DNA from: Streptomyces sp. Alt3
GTDB taxonomy: Bacteria > Actinomycetota > Actinomycetes > Streptomycetales > Streptomycetaceae
Direction: 5' to 3'
NCBI RefSeq assembly: GCF_030719215.1
Contig: NZ_CP120983.1
Location: forward strand, 7,998,001-8,062,000
DNA length: 64,000 bases
A model generated the notes under the pieces. That model ran no database searches. It saw only the letters and a list, made by a program, of their open reading frames with translations, and was not told where the DNA came from. A program made the position numbers and the translations under genes. This document shows, piece after piece, positions 8,970 through 17,210 of the stretch. How positions within the stretch are numbered: position 1 is the stretch's first letter; each line of letters starts with the position of its first letter.

Positions 8970-10109
8970 ATGAGTTTCACCGTGCGGCAGCTCGCCCTGG
9001 CCACCCTGGACCGCCAGCTCCTGCTGGAGCGGCGGCGCATCGGTGTGGCGGACGCGGTGCGCCGAGTCTGCGCCCTCCAGGCGCAGACACCCGCATCGCC
9101 GTACCTGGCGCTGTGGAACCGGGTGCGGGACTTCGCGCCCGAACAGCTCGACGCTGCTTTCGCGGACGGCCGGATCGTGAAGGCGAGCCTCATGCGGATC
9201 ACACTGCACGCCGTGCACGCAGAGGACTACGCGCACCACCACGCTGCCATGCTGAGCACCCTGCGGGCGTCGCGGCTGTACGACCGACGCTTCACCTCGA
9301 CGGGACTGGATCCCGCAGACGCGGACGCACTGCTGCCCGAGCTCGCCGGATTCCTGGCACGGCCCCGCACCGGCGCCGACGTGGAGAACGAGGTCACCGC
9401 CCGGTTCGGCGAGCACGCGCACCGTGTGTGGTGGGCGCTGCGCACGTACGCGCCGCTGCGTCACGCCCCGACCGGCGGTCCCTGGTCGTTCACACTGCCG
9501 AACACGTACCTCGACTCCTCGGTGGCCGCGGGTGCTCCGTCGCAGGACGCGGGAGCGGGGACCCGATGGCTCCTGCTCGCCTACCTGCGGGCGTTCGGGC
9601 CTGCGTCGGCGCAGGACTTCGCGCGGTTCACCCTGCTGACGCGCCCCGCGATCACCCAGGCGCTGCACGAGCTCGGTGACCAGGTGGTGCGTGTGGCAGG
9701 TCCTGGCCGCGCCGCACTGTTCGACCTGGAGGGAGCCACCGTCCCTGCCGAGGACGTCCCTGCGCCGCCGAGGCTTCTGCCGATGTGGGACAGCACGCTG
9801 CTGGCCCACGCGGTACCCGGGCGCGTCGTGCCCGAGGAGTACCGGCCGCTCGTCGTACGGCGCAACGGTGACATGCTGCCTTGCCTGCTCGTCGACGGGC
9901 AGGTGGCCGGAGTGTGGCGCGCGATCGACGGCGGACTGGAACTGACCGCCTTCCACAAGCTCGGCAAGGCCGCGTGGCAGGGCCTGACCGAGGAGGCGGA
10001 GAAACTTGCGGCGCTGCTCGCCGACCGGGATCCAGCCGTCTACCGGCGCTACGGACACTGGTGGGACAAGGGCCTTCCCGGTGCCCGGACGACGAAGGTC
10101 AAGGCCTGA
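8970..10109 (+). CDS. Winged-helix DNA-binding domain protein (HTH_42, AlkX/YcaQ-like)
   Basis: A 379-residue protein of the HTH_42 (DUF1006) family, with 'VRRVCALQAQTPASPYLALWNRV' near the N-terminus, 'RIVKASLMRITLHAVHAEDYAHH' and the later 'YLRAFGPASAQDFARFTLL' winged helix. The C-terminus 'WWDKGLPGARTTKVKA' is also typical. The family includes DNA glycosylases that unhook crosslinks (AlkZ, YcaQ), whose catalytic QxD/QxQ motif corresponds to the 'LQAQTP' stretch here. Whether this member is an active glycosylase is not certain. The ATG at 8970 is the conserved family start. It is divergent from the GlxA-type regulator. Confidence 0.87.
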   Translation: MSFTVRQLALATLDRQLLLERRRIGVADAVRRVCALQAQTPASPYLALWNRVRDFAPEQLDAAFADGRIVKASLMRITLHAVHAEDYAHHHAAMLSTLRASRLYDRRFTSTGLDPADADALLPELAGFLARPRTGADVENEVTARFGEHAHRVWWALRTYAPLRHAPTGGPWSFTLPNTYLDSSVAAGAPSQDAGAGTRWLLLAYLRAFGPASAQDFARFTLLTRPAITQALHELGDQVVRVAGPGRAALFDLEGATVPAEDVPAPPRLLPMWDSTLLAHAVPGRVVPEEYRPLVVRRNGDMLPCLLVDGQVAGVWRAIDGGLELTAFHKLGKAAWQGLTEEAEKLAALLADRDPAVYRRYGHWWDKGLPGARTTKVKA

Positions 10110-10215
10110 CCGCGTCGCGCCGGCTCCACCCGCTAGGCGGGACGCAGACGCGGCGCCCGGACCGAGAGCCGACGCGAGCGCTTCGGCCCGACCGGAGCCC
10201 AGCGGCCGTCCCGGG

Positions 10216-10683
10216 TCAGCGGGCGGTTTCGACGTAGGAGGCCAGGTTGGCCAGCGACGAGGCGAGACCTGCTTCGTGGTCCGCCTGACCGATGCCGGCC
10301 GGCACGTCCACCGCGGTGACGGTCACCTCGGTGCCGCCACCGGCGCCGATGAGGTGCCAGGTCATCGTCATCGTGCCCGCGTACGCCGGGTCGTCGGCCT
10401 CGAACACCGCTCGCTGGACCACACGCTCCGCGGGCACCAGCTCGGCGAACCGGATGTCGACGACATCCGTCGCGTCCGAGGTCTTGCCGGGACCGCCGGT
10501 GGGGTCCAGATAGGTGAGCACCATCCGGAACCCGCCGCCGGGGCGGGGATCCCAGTGCTCGACCCGCCCGCGCATGCCCTCAGGTGGCAGCCAGGCCTCC
10601 AGCGACGCCCGGTCGAGGAGAGCGTTGTAGACAGTCGCCGGTGACGCCGCGATCACACGGCCGGCACGGTCGGTTCTGCTCAT
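10216..10683 (-). CDS. SRPBCC (AHSA1-type) family protein
   Basis: A 155-residue single START-like domain: 'RVIAASPATVYNALLDRASLEAWLPPEGMRGRVEHWDPRPGGGFRMVLTY' followed by 'DIRFAELVPAERVVQRAVFE' and 'MTMTWHLIGAGGGTEVTVTAVDVPAGIG'. This is the AHSA1 pattern of bacterial SRPBCC proteins, which bind hydrophobic ligands; many are of unknown substrate. The ATG at 10683 is followed by the usual MSRTDR lead. It lies close to, but not overlapping, the DoxX-like gene upstream on the same strand (116 bases), so co-transcription is possible. Confidence 0.9.
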   Translation of the reverse strand: MSRTDRAGRVIAASPATVYNALLDRASLEAWLPPEGMRGRVEHWDPRPGGGFRMVLTYLDPTGGPGKTSDATDVVDIRFAELVPAERVVQRAVFEADDPAYAGTMTMTWHLIGAGGGTEVTVTAVDVPAGIGQADHEAGLASSLANLASYVETAR

Positions 10684-10799
10684 GCCCCGATCCTAGGGCC
10701 GGGAGCGACCTGATGAGGAGCGGCACTCGTGGCGTCATGTCCCGGCCCGGGCAGCCGCGCCGGAGCGGGCACCGGTCGCCTGGAGGGGCGGCGGGCCGT

Positions 10800-11183
10800 T
10801 CAGCCGGTCGTGGGGCGTGCTGCCGCGCGGGCCCAGAGATAGAGCGGGAGCTGGAGAGGGAGGCGGCCGTAGGCGAGTGCCCGCGCAGGTGCGGGGCGGG
10901 TGCGCCAGTCGTACGCCATCTTGAGGTTGGCGGGAAAGACACCGACGAAGAAGAGTGCGGTCGCCTGAGCGCTGAGTTGCCGTGTGCGAGGCGCCGCGAT
11001 TCCCGCGGCGAGCGCCAGTTCCACCGCGCCGCTCACCCGGGTCCAGGACCTGGGGTTGCCGGGGAGGGCTCGCGGCACCATCGCGTCGAATGACGCGGGA
11101 GCGGCGAAGTGCGCGACCCCGGCCGCAGCCAGGAAACCTGCGAGCAGCAGGGGTGAGCGTGAGGTGAGGGGGATGCGTTCCAT
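10800..11183 (-). CDS. DoxX-like small membrane protein
   Basis: A 127-residue integral membrane protein with four predicted helices: 'SPLLLAGFLAAAGVAHFAAP', 'VSGAVELALAAGIAAP', 'AQATALFFVGVFPANLKMAYDW' and 'LPLQLPLYLWARA'. The 'G-x-x-H-F...P-x-x-F-x-x-M-V-P' opening is the pattern of the DoxX/MauE-like group often annotated as hypothetical membrane proteins. The true start is the ATG at 11183, after which the frame is hydrophobic; the much longer upstream frame crosses the divergent S1 gene and is not real. Function unknown. Confidence 0.85.
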   Translation of the reverse strand: MERIPLTSRSPLLLAGFLAAAGVAHFAAPASFDAMVPRALPGNPRSWTRVSGAVELALAAGIAAPRTRQLSAQATALFFVGVFPANLKMAYDWRTRPAPARALAYGRLPLQLPLYLWARAAARPTTG

Positions 11184-11348
11184 GAGGGCTCCTGGACCTT
11201 GACCGACGGTGCGGGACACAGAGGTTACTCCAGAGTAAGAAGAGGGTGCTCCCGCCAGGTGCATCAGGCCCGGCGGTCGACGCCGCGCAGCCGCCCCGGC
11301 GCGGCGACGTCGTCGCATGCGCGCGGCCCTGCTGGGAGGATGGGCGGC

Positions 11349-12179
11349 ATGGGGGCGGCGTCGGGTGAGCGGGATCATCGGGAGTTCCTGGCGGGTATCC
11401 GTGTCGGTGACCTCTGGGGCGGGACCGTCGCAGAGGTCGAGCGGTCCCGGGTGACGGTGGTCCTGGACGGATTCCCGGCGCGCCCGCTGGGGATCATCTG
11501 GGCTCATGACGTCTCGTGGAGCTCGAGTCCGTCCGAGGTCATGAAGGCCGGGCGATGGATCACGGCGGAGGTGATCGCCGTCGACGTGGAGGAGGGCCGG
11601 GCCCGGCTGGCGACGACCGCCACCGAGAACCCGGAGCTGTGGGCGTTCCTGAAATCGCGGCGCAGCGGTGAGATCCTGTCCGGCACGGTCGCGGCCGTCG
11701 AACCGTTCGGCGTGTTCGTGGCGTTGGAGGACGGCCCGGAGCATCCGGTCCTTCCGGGCGTCGGGTTCATCACGATTCCCGAGCTGTCGTGGCGGCACGT
11801 CGAGGCGGTGTCGGACGTCGTTCAGGTCGGACACCACGTCTCGTGTGTGTTCCTGGGGTTCGACACCTGGTACGGAGAGGCTCGGCTTTCTCTCAGGGCC
11901 GCACGGCCGGACCCGTTCCAGGTGTTCGCCGACAGTGTCACGGCCGGCGAAGTGCTGCGGGGGAAGGTCACCAGGATGATCACGTTCGGTGTCTTCGTCC
12001 GGGTCGCCGATGGTGTCGAAGGGCTGCTCCACGCACGGGAGTTCGCCCTGGACCGCCCGGCAACTGCACGGCCCGCCGTCGAGGCCGGCGACGAGATCGC
12101 GGTTGTCGTCCTGGATGTCGACCGGCAGCGGCGCAGGCTGACTCTTTCCCGGTACCGGTCGTCGGCCGACTCCCGGTGA
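11349..12179 (+). CDS. S1 RNA-binding domain protein
   Basis: A 276-residue protein made of three S1-like (OB-fold) repeats: about 20-88 ('GDLWGGTVAEVERSRVTVVLDGF', degenerate), 108-185 ('GEILSGTVAAVEPFGVFVALEDG') and 198-270 ('GEVLRGKVTRMITFGVFVRVADGVEGLLHAREF'). The second and third have the classic G-x-V-x-x-x-x-x-F-G-V-F-V core. It probably binds RNA, but it is shorter than ribosomal protein S1. The ATG at 11349 is chosen because GGGAGG ends 9 bases ahead. An ATG at 11340 directly abuts that site and is less likely. Confidence 0.88.
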   Translation: MGAASGERDHREFLAGIRVGDLWGGTVAEVERSRVTVVLDGFPARPLGIIWAHDVSWSSSPSEVMKAGRWITAEVIAVDVEEGRARLATTATENPELWAFLKSRRSGEILSGTVAAVEPFGVFVALEDGPEHPVLPGVGFITIPELSWRHVEAVSDVVQVGHHVSCVFLGFDTWYGEARLSLRAARPDPFQVFADSVTAGEVLRGKVTRMITFGVFVRVADGVEGLLHAREFALDRPATARPAVEAGDEIAVVVLDVDRQRRRLTLSRYRSSADSR

Positions 12180-12284
12180 GCCCCGTACATCGCTGCCGAC
12201 GGGCCGCTGGAGCGCGTCCCCGGTGCGGGTTACAGGCTGTCCTCGGCGGCCGTGAGCTGCCGTAAGTCCCTCACCCAGGAATTA

Positions 12285-12333
12285 TTGAAGTTTCATGTAT
12301 CGGTTAGGCTCGGGGCACGCTTGAAAGTTCAAG
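12285..12333. promoter_or_regulatory. Palindromic operator-like sites upstream of doxX
   Basis: CTTGAA-AG-TTCAAG at 12320-12333 is a perfect 6+6 inverted repeat, 26 bases ahead of the doxX ATG. A related half-conserved copy, TTGAAGTTTCA, begins at 12285, about 36 bases earlier. TTGAA/TTCAA palindromes of this form are typical of MarR/HxlR-type operators. No such regulator lies next to the gene. Confidence 0.5.
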
Positions 12334-12359
12334 TTCACCTGGAAAGGAAATTCGTCCCC

Positions 12360-12905
12360 ATGACTTCCGTCCTGAACCGCTCACTCACCCCGTCCTCGGC
12401 CGCCCCCGAAGGCGCATCGCCGCACGCGTACGACGTCGGTCTCCTGCTCGTCCGTGTCGTCCTCGGAGTGACCGTGGCCGCGCACGGCGCACAGAAGCTG
12501 TTCGGCTGGTTCGGAGGCGGGGGCATCGAGGGCACCGGCCAGTTCTTCACCATGAGCGGGTATCCCTCCGGGCGGACGATGGCCGTGATCGCCGGCCTCA
12601 GTGAGACCCTGGGCGGACTCGGTCTGGTGCTCGGTCTTCTCACGCCGCTGGCCGGAGCCGCCGTCCTCGGCACGATGATCAACGCGCTGGCCGTCAAGTG
12701 GGGCGGCGGATTCTTCGCTCCTGCGGGTGTCGAATACGAGGTGCTCCTGCTTGCCGGAGCCGCCGGACTCGCACTCACAGGGCCCGGCCGGATCGCGGTG
12801 GACCGCTTCCTGCCCGGCCTGCGCGCGCACCGGCTCGCCTACGGGGTGGCCGCTGTGCTGCTTGCCGCGGTGATCGCCGCCCTCGTTCTGCTGATCCGGA
12901 ACTAG
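12360..12905 (+). CDS. DoxX family membrane protein
   Basis: A 181-residue protein of the DoxX family with four core helices: 'YDVGLLLVRVVLGVTVAAHGAQKLFGWFGGGGIEGT', 'MAVIAGLSETLGGLGLVLGLLTPLAGAAVLGTMI', 'VLLLAGAAGLALTGPGRIAVDR' and a fifth C-terminal helix 'VAAVLLAAVIAALVLLI'. The 'HGxQKLFGWFGGxG...F' motif is diagnostic. DoxX proteins of Mycobacterium join a membrane complex with SodA and SseA for redox defence; whether that holds here is unknown. The ATG at 12360 follows AAAGGAAA. Two palindromes just upstream suggest repression by a MarR-type or HxlR-type protein. Confidence 0.93.
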   Translation: MTSVLNRSLTPSSAAPEGASPHAYDVGLLLVRVVLGVTVAAHGAQKLFGWFGGGGIEGTGQFFTMSGYPSGRTMAVIAGLSETLGGLGLVLGLLTPLAGAAVLGTMINALAVKWGGGFFAPAGVEYEVLLLAGAAGLALTGPGRIAVDRFLPGLRAHRLAYGVAAVLLAAVIAALVLLIRN

Positions 12906-12971
12906 GCGCTACCTCCCCTTATGGGGTGACGGCGGGCCGCCCGGCCCTGCTCCTCGCACGGTGGCGCAGGC

Positions 12972-13507
12972 TGCGGGCGGCGTTCCCAGGTGGATACCAA
13001 GGGGGCCGTCGCCGGATCGAGTCGTCCGGTGGCGACGTTCGACATGTGTCGGCCGATGTCCTTGTCGGTCGCGATCTCCGCCGCCACGAGCCGACCGCGG
13101 ATCTGCCGGGCCGTCGCCGCATCGAGGACGGTGCACGCCGCAGAGGCGATCGGGAAGTGGGCGTCGGCCCGGATGTCGCGCAGGCCGGCTTCGCGTAGCG
13201 GCCGGGGCAGTGTGTGGCCGTGCGAGAGGTCCGCGCCGCGTCCCGCCGTGGCTCGCGGAATTGGGCGGGAGGTGGCCTCCCGGGCCTACGACACGTCGAT
13301 GTCGGTGCACACCGCGCGGCCGGCGGTTCCGGCGCGCTCGGCCAGGCCGGCGGGGCTGCCTGCCCCGACCTCCCGGCACCGCATTCCGCGGGTGACGCCG
13401 ATCCCGTCGACGTGGCGGAACGTCACCGGGTCGAACAGCTCAGCCTGAGCGTCGAACCGAGCGCCTGCCTTCGACTGCTGATTGCCGAGCAGCTACCCGC
13501 TGTCCAT
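12972..13507 (-). pseudogene. Dead SAM-dependent methyltransferase gene
   Basis: One minus-strand frame spells a methyltransferase with defects. It runs 'MDSG-stop-LLGNQQSKAGARFDAQAELFDPVTFRHVDGIGV', 'RCREVGAGS', 'AERAGTAGRAVCTDIDVS-stop-A', then a jump to 'HGHTLPRPLREAGLRDIRADAHFP' and 'QIRGRLVAAEIATDKDIGRHMSNVATGRLDPATAPL'. This order matches UbiE/Menaquinone-type methyltransferases of Streptomyces. There are in-frame stops at 13493-13495 and at 13286-13288 (probably W to TAG). About 70 residues between the SAM site and the C-terminal part are missing. It is clearly non-functional. Confidence 0.75.
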
Positions 13508-13691
13508 GCCGCGCTCGACCGCGTCCTCTCTCGCCGCCACACCGACTCGAAGTCCAGCGCGGTCCGGTCGGGGTGTCATGCGCCTCGCGTCGGCCTTCGG
13601 GTCGGGGGCAGACTCGCGACAGGATCGGCTGCCGTGGCCTTTCTCGACAGTTTTACTTGTCGTGCACCTTTCTCGCAGGTATGTTTGTCGC

Positions 13692-14318
13692 ATGGATGAT
13701 GTGACAGGGATTCCGACCCCTGACAAGGACGACGAAACCTTCTGGGCGACAGTCATGACCCAGGTGGAGCCCGCCTGGAGCGAGCCCACCGAGGATGACG
13801 CGTTCTCCATGGACGACAAGGTGCTCGAAGCGGTCCGGGCGCTCGCCGAACGGATCTCGACACGTGCGCTGGCCTACCGCACCGCCGGTCGCCCCTTCGA
13901 TCCCGCGCTCATGGCGGCGCCCGATGTGCAGTTGGCGCTGCTCCGGGCGTTGTACGAAACCAAGCGGTCCGTCGACCGGCTGGCGGAGAGTGCCGCCACC
14001 GTCGCCGGCCGCAGCGGGGCCAGCTACACGCAGCTGGGTGCGGCCTGGGGCGGCATCAAGCGTCAGTCCGCCCGTCTCAAGTGGCCCCACGCCGTGGCGA
14101 AGAGGACCGCCGGGCAGTCCATTCCGCTCCAGTACGCGGGGGGCTCCGCTCTCATCCATCACGACCCGGACTCCGATTCCTGGTGGTTTGCGGCCACCGC
14201 CGCGGACCAGCAGCAGGAGGAGTCCGAGGCCGTCCACGGCACCTCCACCGAGGCCATCGCCCGGGCGACCGAATTTCTCCTGGCGCACGGCCTGCCCAGC
14301 AGGCAGGCCTCCGCGTGA
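13692..14318 (+). CDS. Hypothetical protein (208 aa)
   Basis: I do not recognise a named family. The protein is 208 residues, acidic in the first 50 ('DDETFWATVMTQVEPAWSEPTEDDAFSMDDK'), then helical ('VLEAVRALAERISTRALAYR', 'VQLALLRALYETKRSVDRLAESAATVAG'). A helix-turn-helix-like stretch follows, 'SGASYTQLGAAWGGIKRQSARLKWPHAV', similar to sequences in Streptomyces hypotheticals that check DNA or regulate plasmids. The C-terminal part 'DSDSWWFAATAADQQ...ATEFLLAHGL' could be a small beta-alpha domain. The ATG at 13692 is preceded by two TTGTCG elements (13658 and 13685), one of them in a CGACA-N8-TGTCG inverted repeat at 13645-13662. Confidence 0.7.
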   Translation: MDDVTGIPTPDKDDETFWATVMTQVEPAWSEPTEDDAFSMDDKVLEAVRALAERISTRALAYRTAGRPFDPALMAAPDVQLALLRALYETKRSVDRLAESAATVAGRSGASYTQLGAAWGGIKRQSARLKWPHAVAKRTAGQSIPLQYAGGSALIHHDPDSDSWWFAATAADQQQEESEAVHGTSTEAIARATEFLLAHGLPSRQASA

Positions 14319-14481
14319 TGTGACCACGACGCCGTTGCCGGTGCAGCGCCGTCCACGGCCCGGCACCGGCTGCGTGCCGTACCTCCGGGTGTCGACCCGA
14401 GCAGGGCTCAGGCGGTTCGCACGGACCCGCACGAGGTTCGCAACCGGCGGTACAGCGGCCCGGTCCGAGGTGTCGCCGGCC

Positions 14482-15300
14482 CTACGGGAGTTCCCGTCGG
14501 CCCATGTCCTCCGCCGAGGGGGACGTGATGATCACCGGCAGCAGTTGGGGGCGTTTCGAGGTGCGGCCGTCACCGGAGGACCGAGCGCGCAGGCGGCGTC
14601 CGAGCCACGGGCCGAGGAACGCGGCGGCCCAGCGCAGCTCGGCGCCCGTGGCCTGCCGGCCGGTGGGAACCGTCCGGGGAGGCAGGGGCAGCGACCAGGT
14701 GTCGTCGCTACCCGGCAGGCCGAGGGTACGGGCGGCGGCAGCGGCGATCCGCTCATGACCGAGAGGGCTGGCGTGGAGCCGGTCCGCACCCCACAGCCGC
14801 GGATCGGTGGCGACGGCCGATCGGCCGGTCTCGACGACCGTGACCCCGTGGCGGGCGGCCGCCGAGCGGATACGGGCGTTGAGATCCAGGAGACGGGGCC
14901 TGATCGGCCGGGCGAGCGGCACGATCTTCGTCACATCGGGGAAGGTCAGCGTCACGACATGGGCGCCGGCCTGTGTGAGGGCGGCGAACATCTCCTCCAC
15001 GTGCCCGATCACCGCCGCGGCGTCGAACCGGGGCCGGAGCGCGTCGTTGACCCCGGCCACCACGGTCGCCAGATCGGGCCGCAGGGCGAGAGCAGGCCCC
15101 AGCTGTTCGGCTCGGACCTGCCCGGCGAGGCGGCCGCGCACGGCCAGGTTGGCGTACAGGACCTCGGAGCCGCCGACGGCGAGGTGTTCGGCGAGCCGGT
15201 CGGCGAATCCGCGCAGCCCGACGGTGTCGTCCCCGTCGCCGAGCCCTTCGGTCTGACTGTCGCCCAGGGCGACGTAGCGCAGGTATTCACCGTTCGGCAT
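14482..15300 (-). CDS. SGNH/GDSL-type hydrolase
   Basis: A 272-residue SGNH hydrolase. Block I is 'YVALGDSQTEGLGDGDD' with the nucleophile Ser in GDSQ. Block II is around 'LYANLAVRGR', block III 'VVAGVNDALRP' (Asn oxyanion residue), and block V 'DRLHASPLGHERIA' with the catalytic Asp and His. No signal peptide is present, so it is probably cytoplasmic. It overlaps the 3' end of the PadR gene by 14 bases and is therefore co-transcribed with it. The likely activity is an esterase, lipase or deacetylase; the substrate cannot be read from the sequence. Confidence 0.92.
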   Translation of the reverse strand: MPNGEYLRYVALGDSQTEGLGDGDDTVGLRGFADRLAEHLAVGGSEVLYANLAVRGRLAGQVRAEQLGPALALRPDLATVVAGVNDALRPRFDAAAVIGHVEEMFAALTQAGAHVVTLTFPDVTKIVPLARPIRPRLLDLNARIRSAAARHGVTVVETGRSAVATDPRLWGADRLHASPLGHERIAAAAARTLGLPGSDDTWSLPLPPRTVPTGRQATGAELRWAAAFLGPWLGRRLRARSSGDGRTSKRPQLLPVIITSPSAEDMGRRELP

Positions 15301-15856
15301 GGTTCGACTGCCTTTCCCTGAGGATGCCTGCGATTCTGAGGCACCAGGTCAGGTGTTCCTGCTCGAAGGCCAGGCCTCGCAGGCATGTGAGGTACGGCCC
15401 GATCCGCTCGCCCCGGAGGAGGAACTCCTCCTCGTCCATGTCGCCGCGCAGTTGCCGTAGCAGCTTGCCGAGAAGTTCGATCTTGGCTTCGGCGGCGGAC
15501 GCCCGCTCTTCGAGCTGTCCGATCACCGGCGCTGTGCCGATTCGGTCGGCGACCTGGACCTTCACCAGCAGGTCGTCGCGGATGAAGGAGGGTTTCGCCA
15601 CGGTTTCGGCGAACGCCTCCAGTTCGGCGCGACCGGCGTCGGTGACCTGGAACAGCCGTTTGTTCGGGCGGGTCTCCTGGACCACCTGCCGGCCCGAGAC
15701 CAGCCCCTCCTTCTCCAGCTTGGTCAGCTCGGCGTACAGCTGCTGCGGCAGGGCGTGCCAGAAGTTCGCGACGCCGATGTCGAATGCCTTCGCCAACTGG
15801 TATCCGCTGTACTCGCCGTCCAGCAGTGCCGCGAGCACCGCATGCCGCAAGGCCAT
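15287..15856 (-). CDS. PadR family transcriptional regulator
   Basis: A 189-residue PadR protein. The N-terminal winged helix is 'LRHAVLAALLDGEYSGYQLAKAFDIGVANFWHALPQQLYAELTKLEKEGLV...RLFQVTDAGRAELEAF'. The C-terminal half (from about residue 95) is the Vir_act_alpha_C dimerisation helix bundle ('QLEERASAAEAKIELLGKLLRQLRGDM'). The ATG at 15856 follows AAGGGG. It is first in an operon with the SGNH hydrolase and divergent from the NTF2-like gene at 15943. A perfect inverted repeat lies between them and most likely binds this protein. Confidence 0.93.
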   Translation of the reverse strand: MALRHAVLAALLDGEYSGYQLAKAFDIGVANFWHALPQQLYAELTKLEKEGLVSGRQVVQETRPNKRLFQVTDAGRAELEAFAETVAKPSFIRDDLLVKVQVADRIGTAPVIGQLEERASAAEAKIELLGKLLRQLRGDMDEEEFLLRGERIGPYLTCLRGLAFEQEHLTWCLRIAGILRERQSNHAER

Positions 15857-15895
15857 CGAAGAGCCCCTTCCCTTTCCTCGTCCCTCGCTGCATCA

Positions 15896-15929
15896 TACTC
15901 AAGAAACTGATTAGTCATATTCTTGAGTA
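15896..15929. promoter_or_regulatory. PadR-type operator (10+10 inverted repeat)
   Basis: TACTCAAGAA (15896-15905) and TTCTTGAGTA (15920-15929) are perfect reverse complements separated by 14 bases. They fill the 86-base gap between the divergent padR and NTF2-like genes. Position, symmetry and length fit a PadR dimer site that would control both genes. Confidence 0.75.
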
Positions 15930-15942
15930 ACTGGGAGAGGTC

Positions 15943-16374
15943 ATGGAGACTGCCGAACGCTTCCGCGACGCGGTGGAGAAGGGTGAACTGGACGCGCTGG
16001 GAAACCTGTTCACGGAGGAAATCCGTCTCTACAGTCCTGTGAAGTTCACGCCCTTCGAGGGCAAGCCGATGGTGCTGGGACTCTTCGGGGTCCTGTTGCG
16101 CACCTTCGAGGACTTCCGCTACGTCGGGGACCTCGAGGGCACGGCGCTGACCAGCGCCGACGGCGAGGATGCCAGGTCCACGATCCTGGTCTTCCGGGCA
16201 ACGGTGAACGGCAAGGAGATCCATGGAATCGACCTGCTCCAGTTCGACGAGGCCGGCCTGATCAAGGAGTTCACCGTGATGGTCCGGCCCCAGTCGGCTG
16301 TGCACGCCCTGGGACAGGCCGTACTCGAAGGCCTGGTCGCAGACGGCCTCGCCCCGCAGGCTGTCGACCGTTAG
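15943..16374 (+). CDS. SnoaL/NTF2-like family protein
   Basis: A 143-residue protein of the NTF2-like fold: 'METAERFRDAVEKGELDALGNLFTEEIRLYSPVKFTPFEGKPMVLGLFGVLLRTFEDFRYVGDLEG', then 'STILVFRATVNGKEIHGIDLLQFDEAGLIKEFTVMVRP'. The closing 'F-D-E-x-G-x-I-x-x-F-x-V-M-x-R-P' strand pair is characteristic. Members include polyketide cyclases, isomerases and non-enzymatic proteins. The ATG at 15943 follows GGGAGAGG. It is divergent from padR across a perfect operator, so it is probably repressed by PadR and induced with the SGNH operon. Confidence 0.9.
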   Translation: METAERFRDAVEKGELDALGNLFTEEIRLYSPVKFTPFEGKPMVLGLFGVLLRTFEDFRYVGDLEGTALTSADGEDARSTILVFRATVNGKEIHGIDLLQFDEAGLIKEFTVMVRPQSAVHALGQAVLEGLVADGLAPQAVDR

Positions 16375-16608
16375 GCGTCGCTCCCCACGACGTGTCCGCC
16401 CGGTGAGCGCGCAGGCGGATCTGGACGAACCGGCGCCCTGGGCGGCTGCCTCGGCCGGGTGGCCGACCGGAGTTCTCGGGCGGTCGCCCGGCACTGTCGC
16501 TTCCTGCCGGAGGGCCAGGAGCTGTCCTGACGATCACTGTCCACGGTTCGTCCGGTGGGGATGCGGCTGGTCTTGACCTGTATCGTCGCTGTCGGGCGAT
16601 CATTGCTC

Positions 16609-17193
16609 GTGACTCGCGAATTGTCGACGCCGCCCGCAGTTTCCTTCGGTCTGCTCTCGGGCTCCCCTCAGCCCGTTCTGCCCGCTGCTCAAGGTCTGTT
16701 GCTGCGACCTTGGGAACAGGCTGACGCTCCGGTGTTCCTCTCCGCCTACCAGGACGATGAGATCTGCCGCTGGCACACGCGCCGCCCTCGGACGGAGGCG
16801 CGCGTCCTGGAGTGGTTCGATGCCTACCACCAGGACTGGAGAAGCGAGAAGGGCGGTCACTGGGCTGCCGCCCGCAAGGACGGTGAGGTCCTCGGCCGGA
16901 TCGCGCTGCGCGGCTTCGACTTCAACGACGGTGTCGCCGACGTCAGTTACTGGGTTCTCCCGACTGCCCGAGGCCGCGGTGTCGCGACCTCGGCGTTGGC
17001 AGCACTCTCCACCTGGGCGCTGGATGAGATCGGTTTCCACCGCCTGTACCTGGAGCATTCGACGCGCAACCACGCCTCCTGCGGGGTTGCCACCAAGTCC
17101 GGCTACCTTCTCGAAGGAACCCAGTGCAGTGCGGCCATGCATGACGACGGCCGGCACGACATGCATCTGCATGCCCGAATCCGAGGGGATTGA
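16609..17193 (+). CDS. GNAT family N-acetyltransferase
   Basis: A GNAT protein of the RimJ/RimL type: 'GLLLRPWEQADAPVFLSAYQDDEICRW', 'EKGGHWAAARKDGEVLGRIALRGFDF', the acetyl-CoA loop 'PTARGRGVATSALAALSTWAL' (R-G-R-G-V-A), then 'FHRLYLEHSTRNHASCGVATKSGYLLEG'. The last blocks are the usual asparagine-containing motif B. The start is uncertain: GTG at 16609 is used here because homologues begin just before 'LSTPPAV'. ATG at 16561 or GTG at 16555 are also in frame and neither has a strong ribosome site. Substrate unknown. Confidence 0.88.
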   Translation: MTRELSTPPAVSFGLLSGSPQPVLPAAQGLLLRPWEQADAPVFLSAYQDDEICRWHTRRPRTEARVLEWFDAYHQDWRSEKGGHWAAARKDGEVLGRIALRGFDFNDGVADVSYWVLPTARGRGVATSALAALSTWALDEIGFHRLYLEHSTRNHASCGVATKSGYLLEGTQCSAAMHDDGRHDMHLHARIRGD

Positions 17194-17210
17194 GCCTGTC
17201 GGTCAACCGG

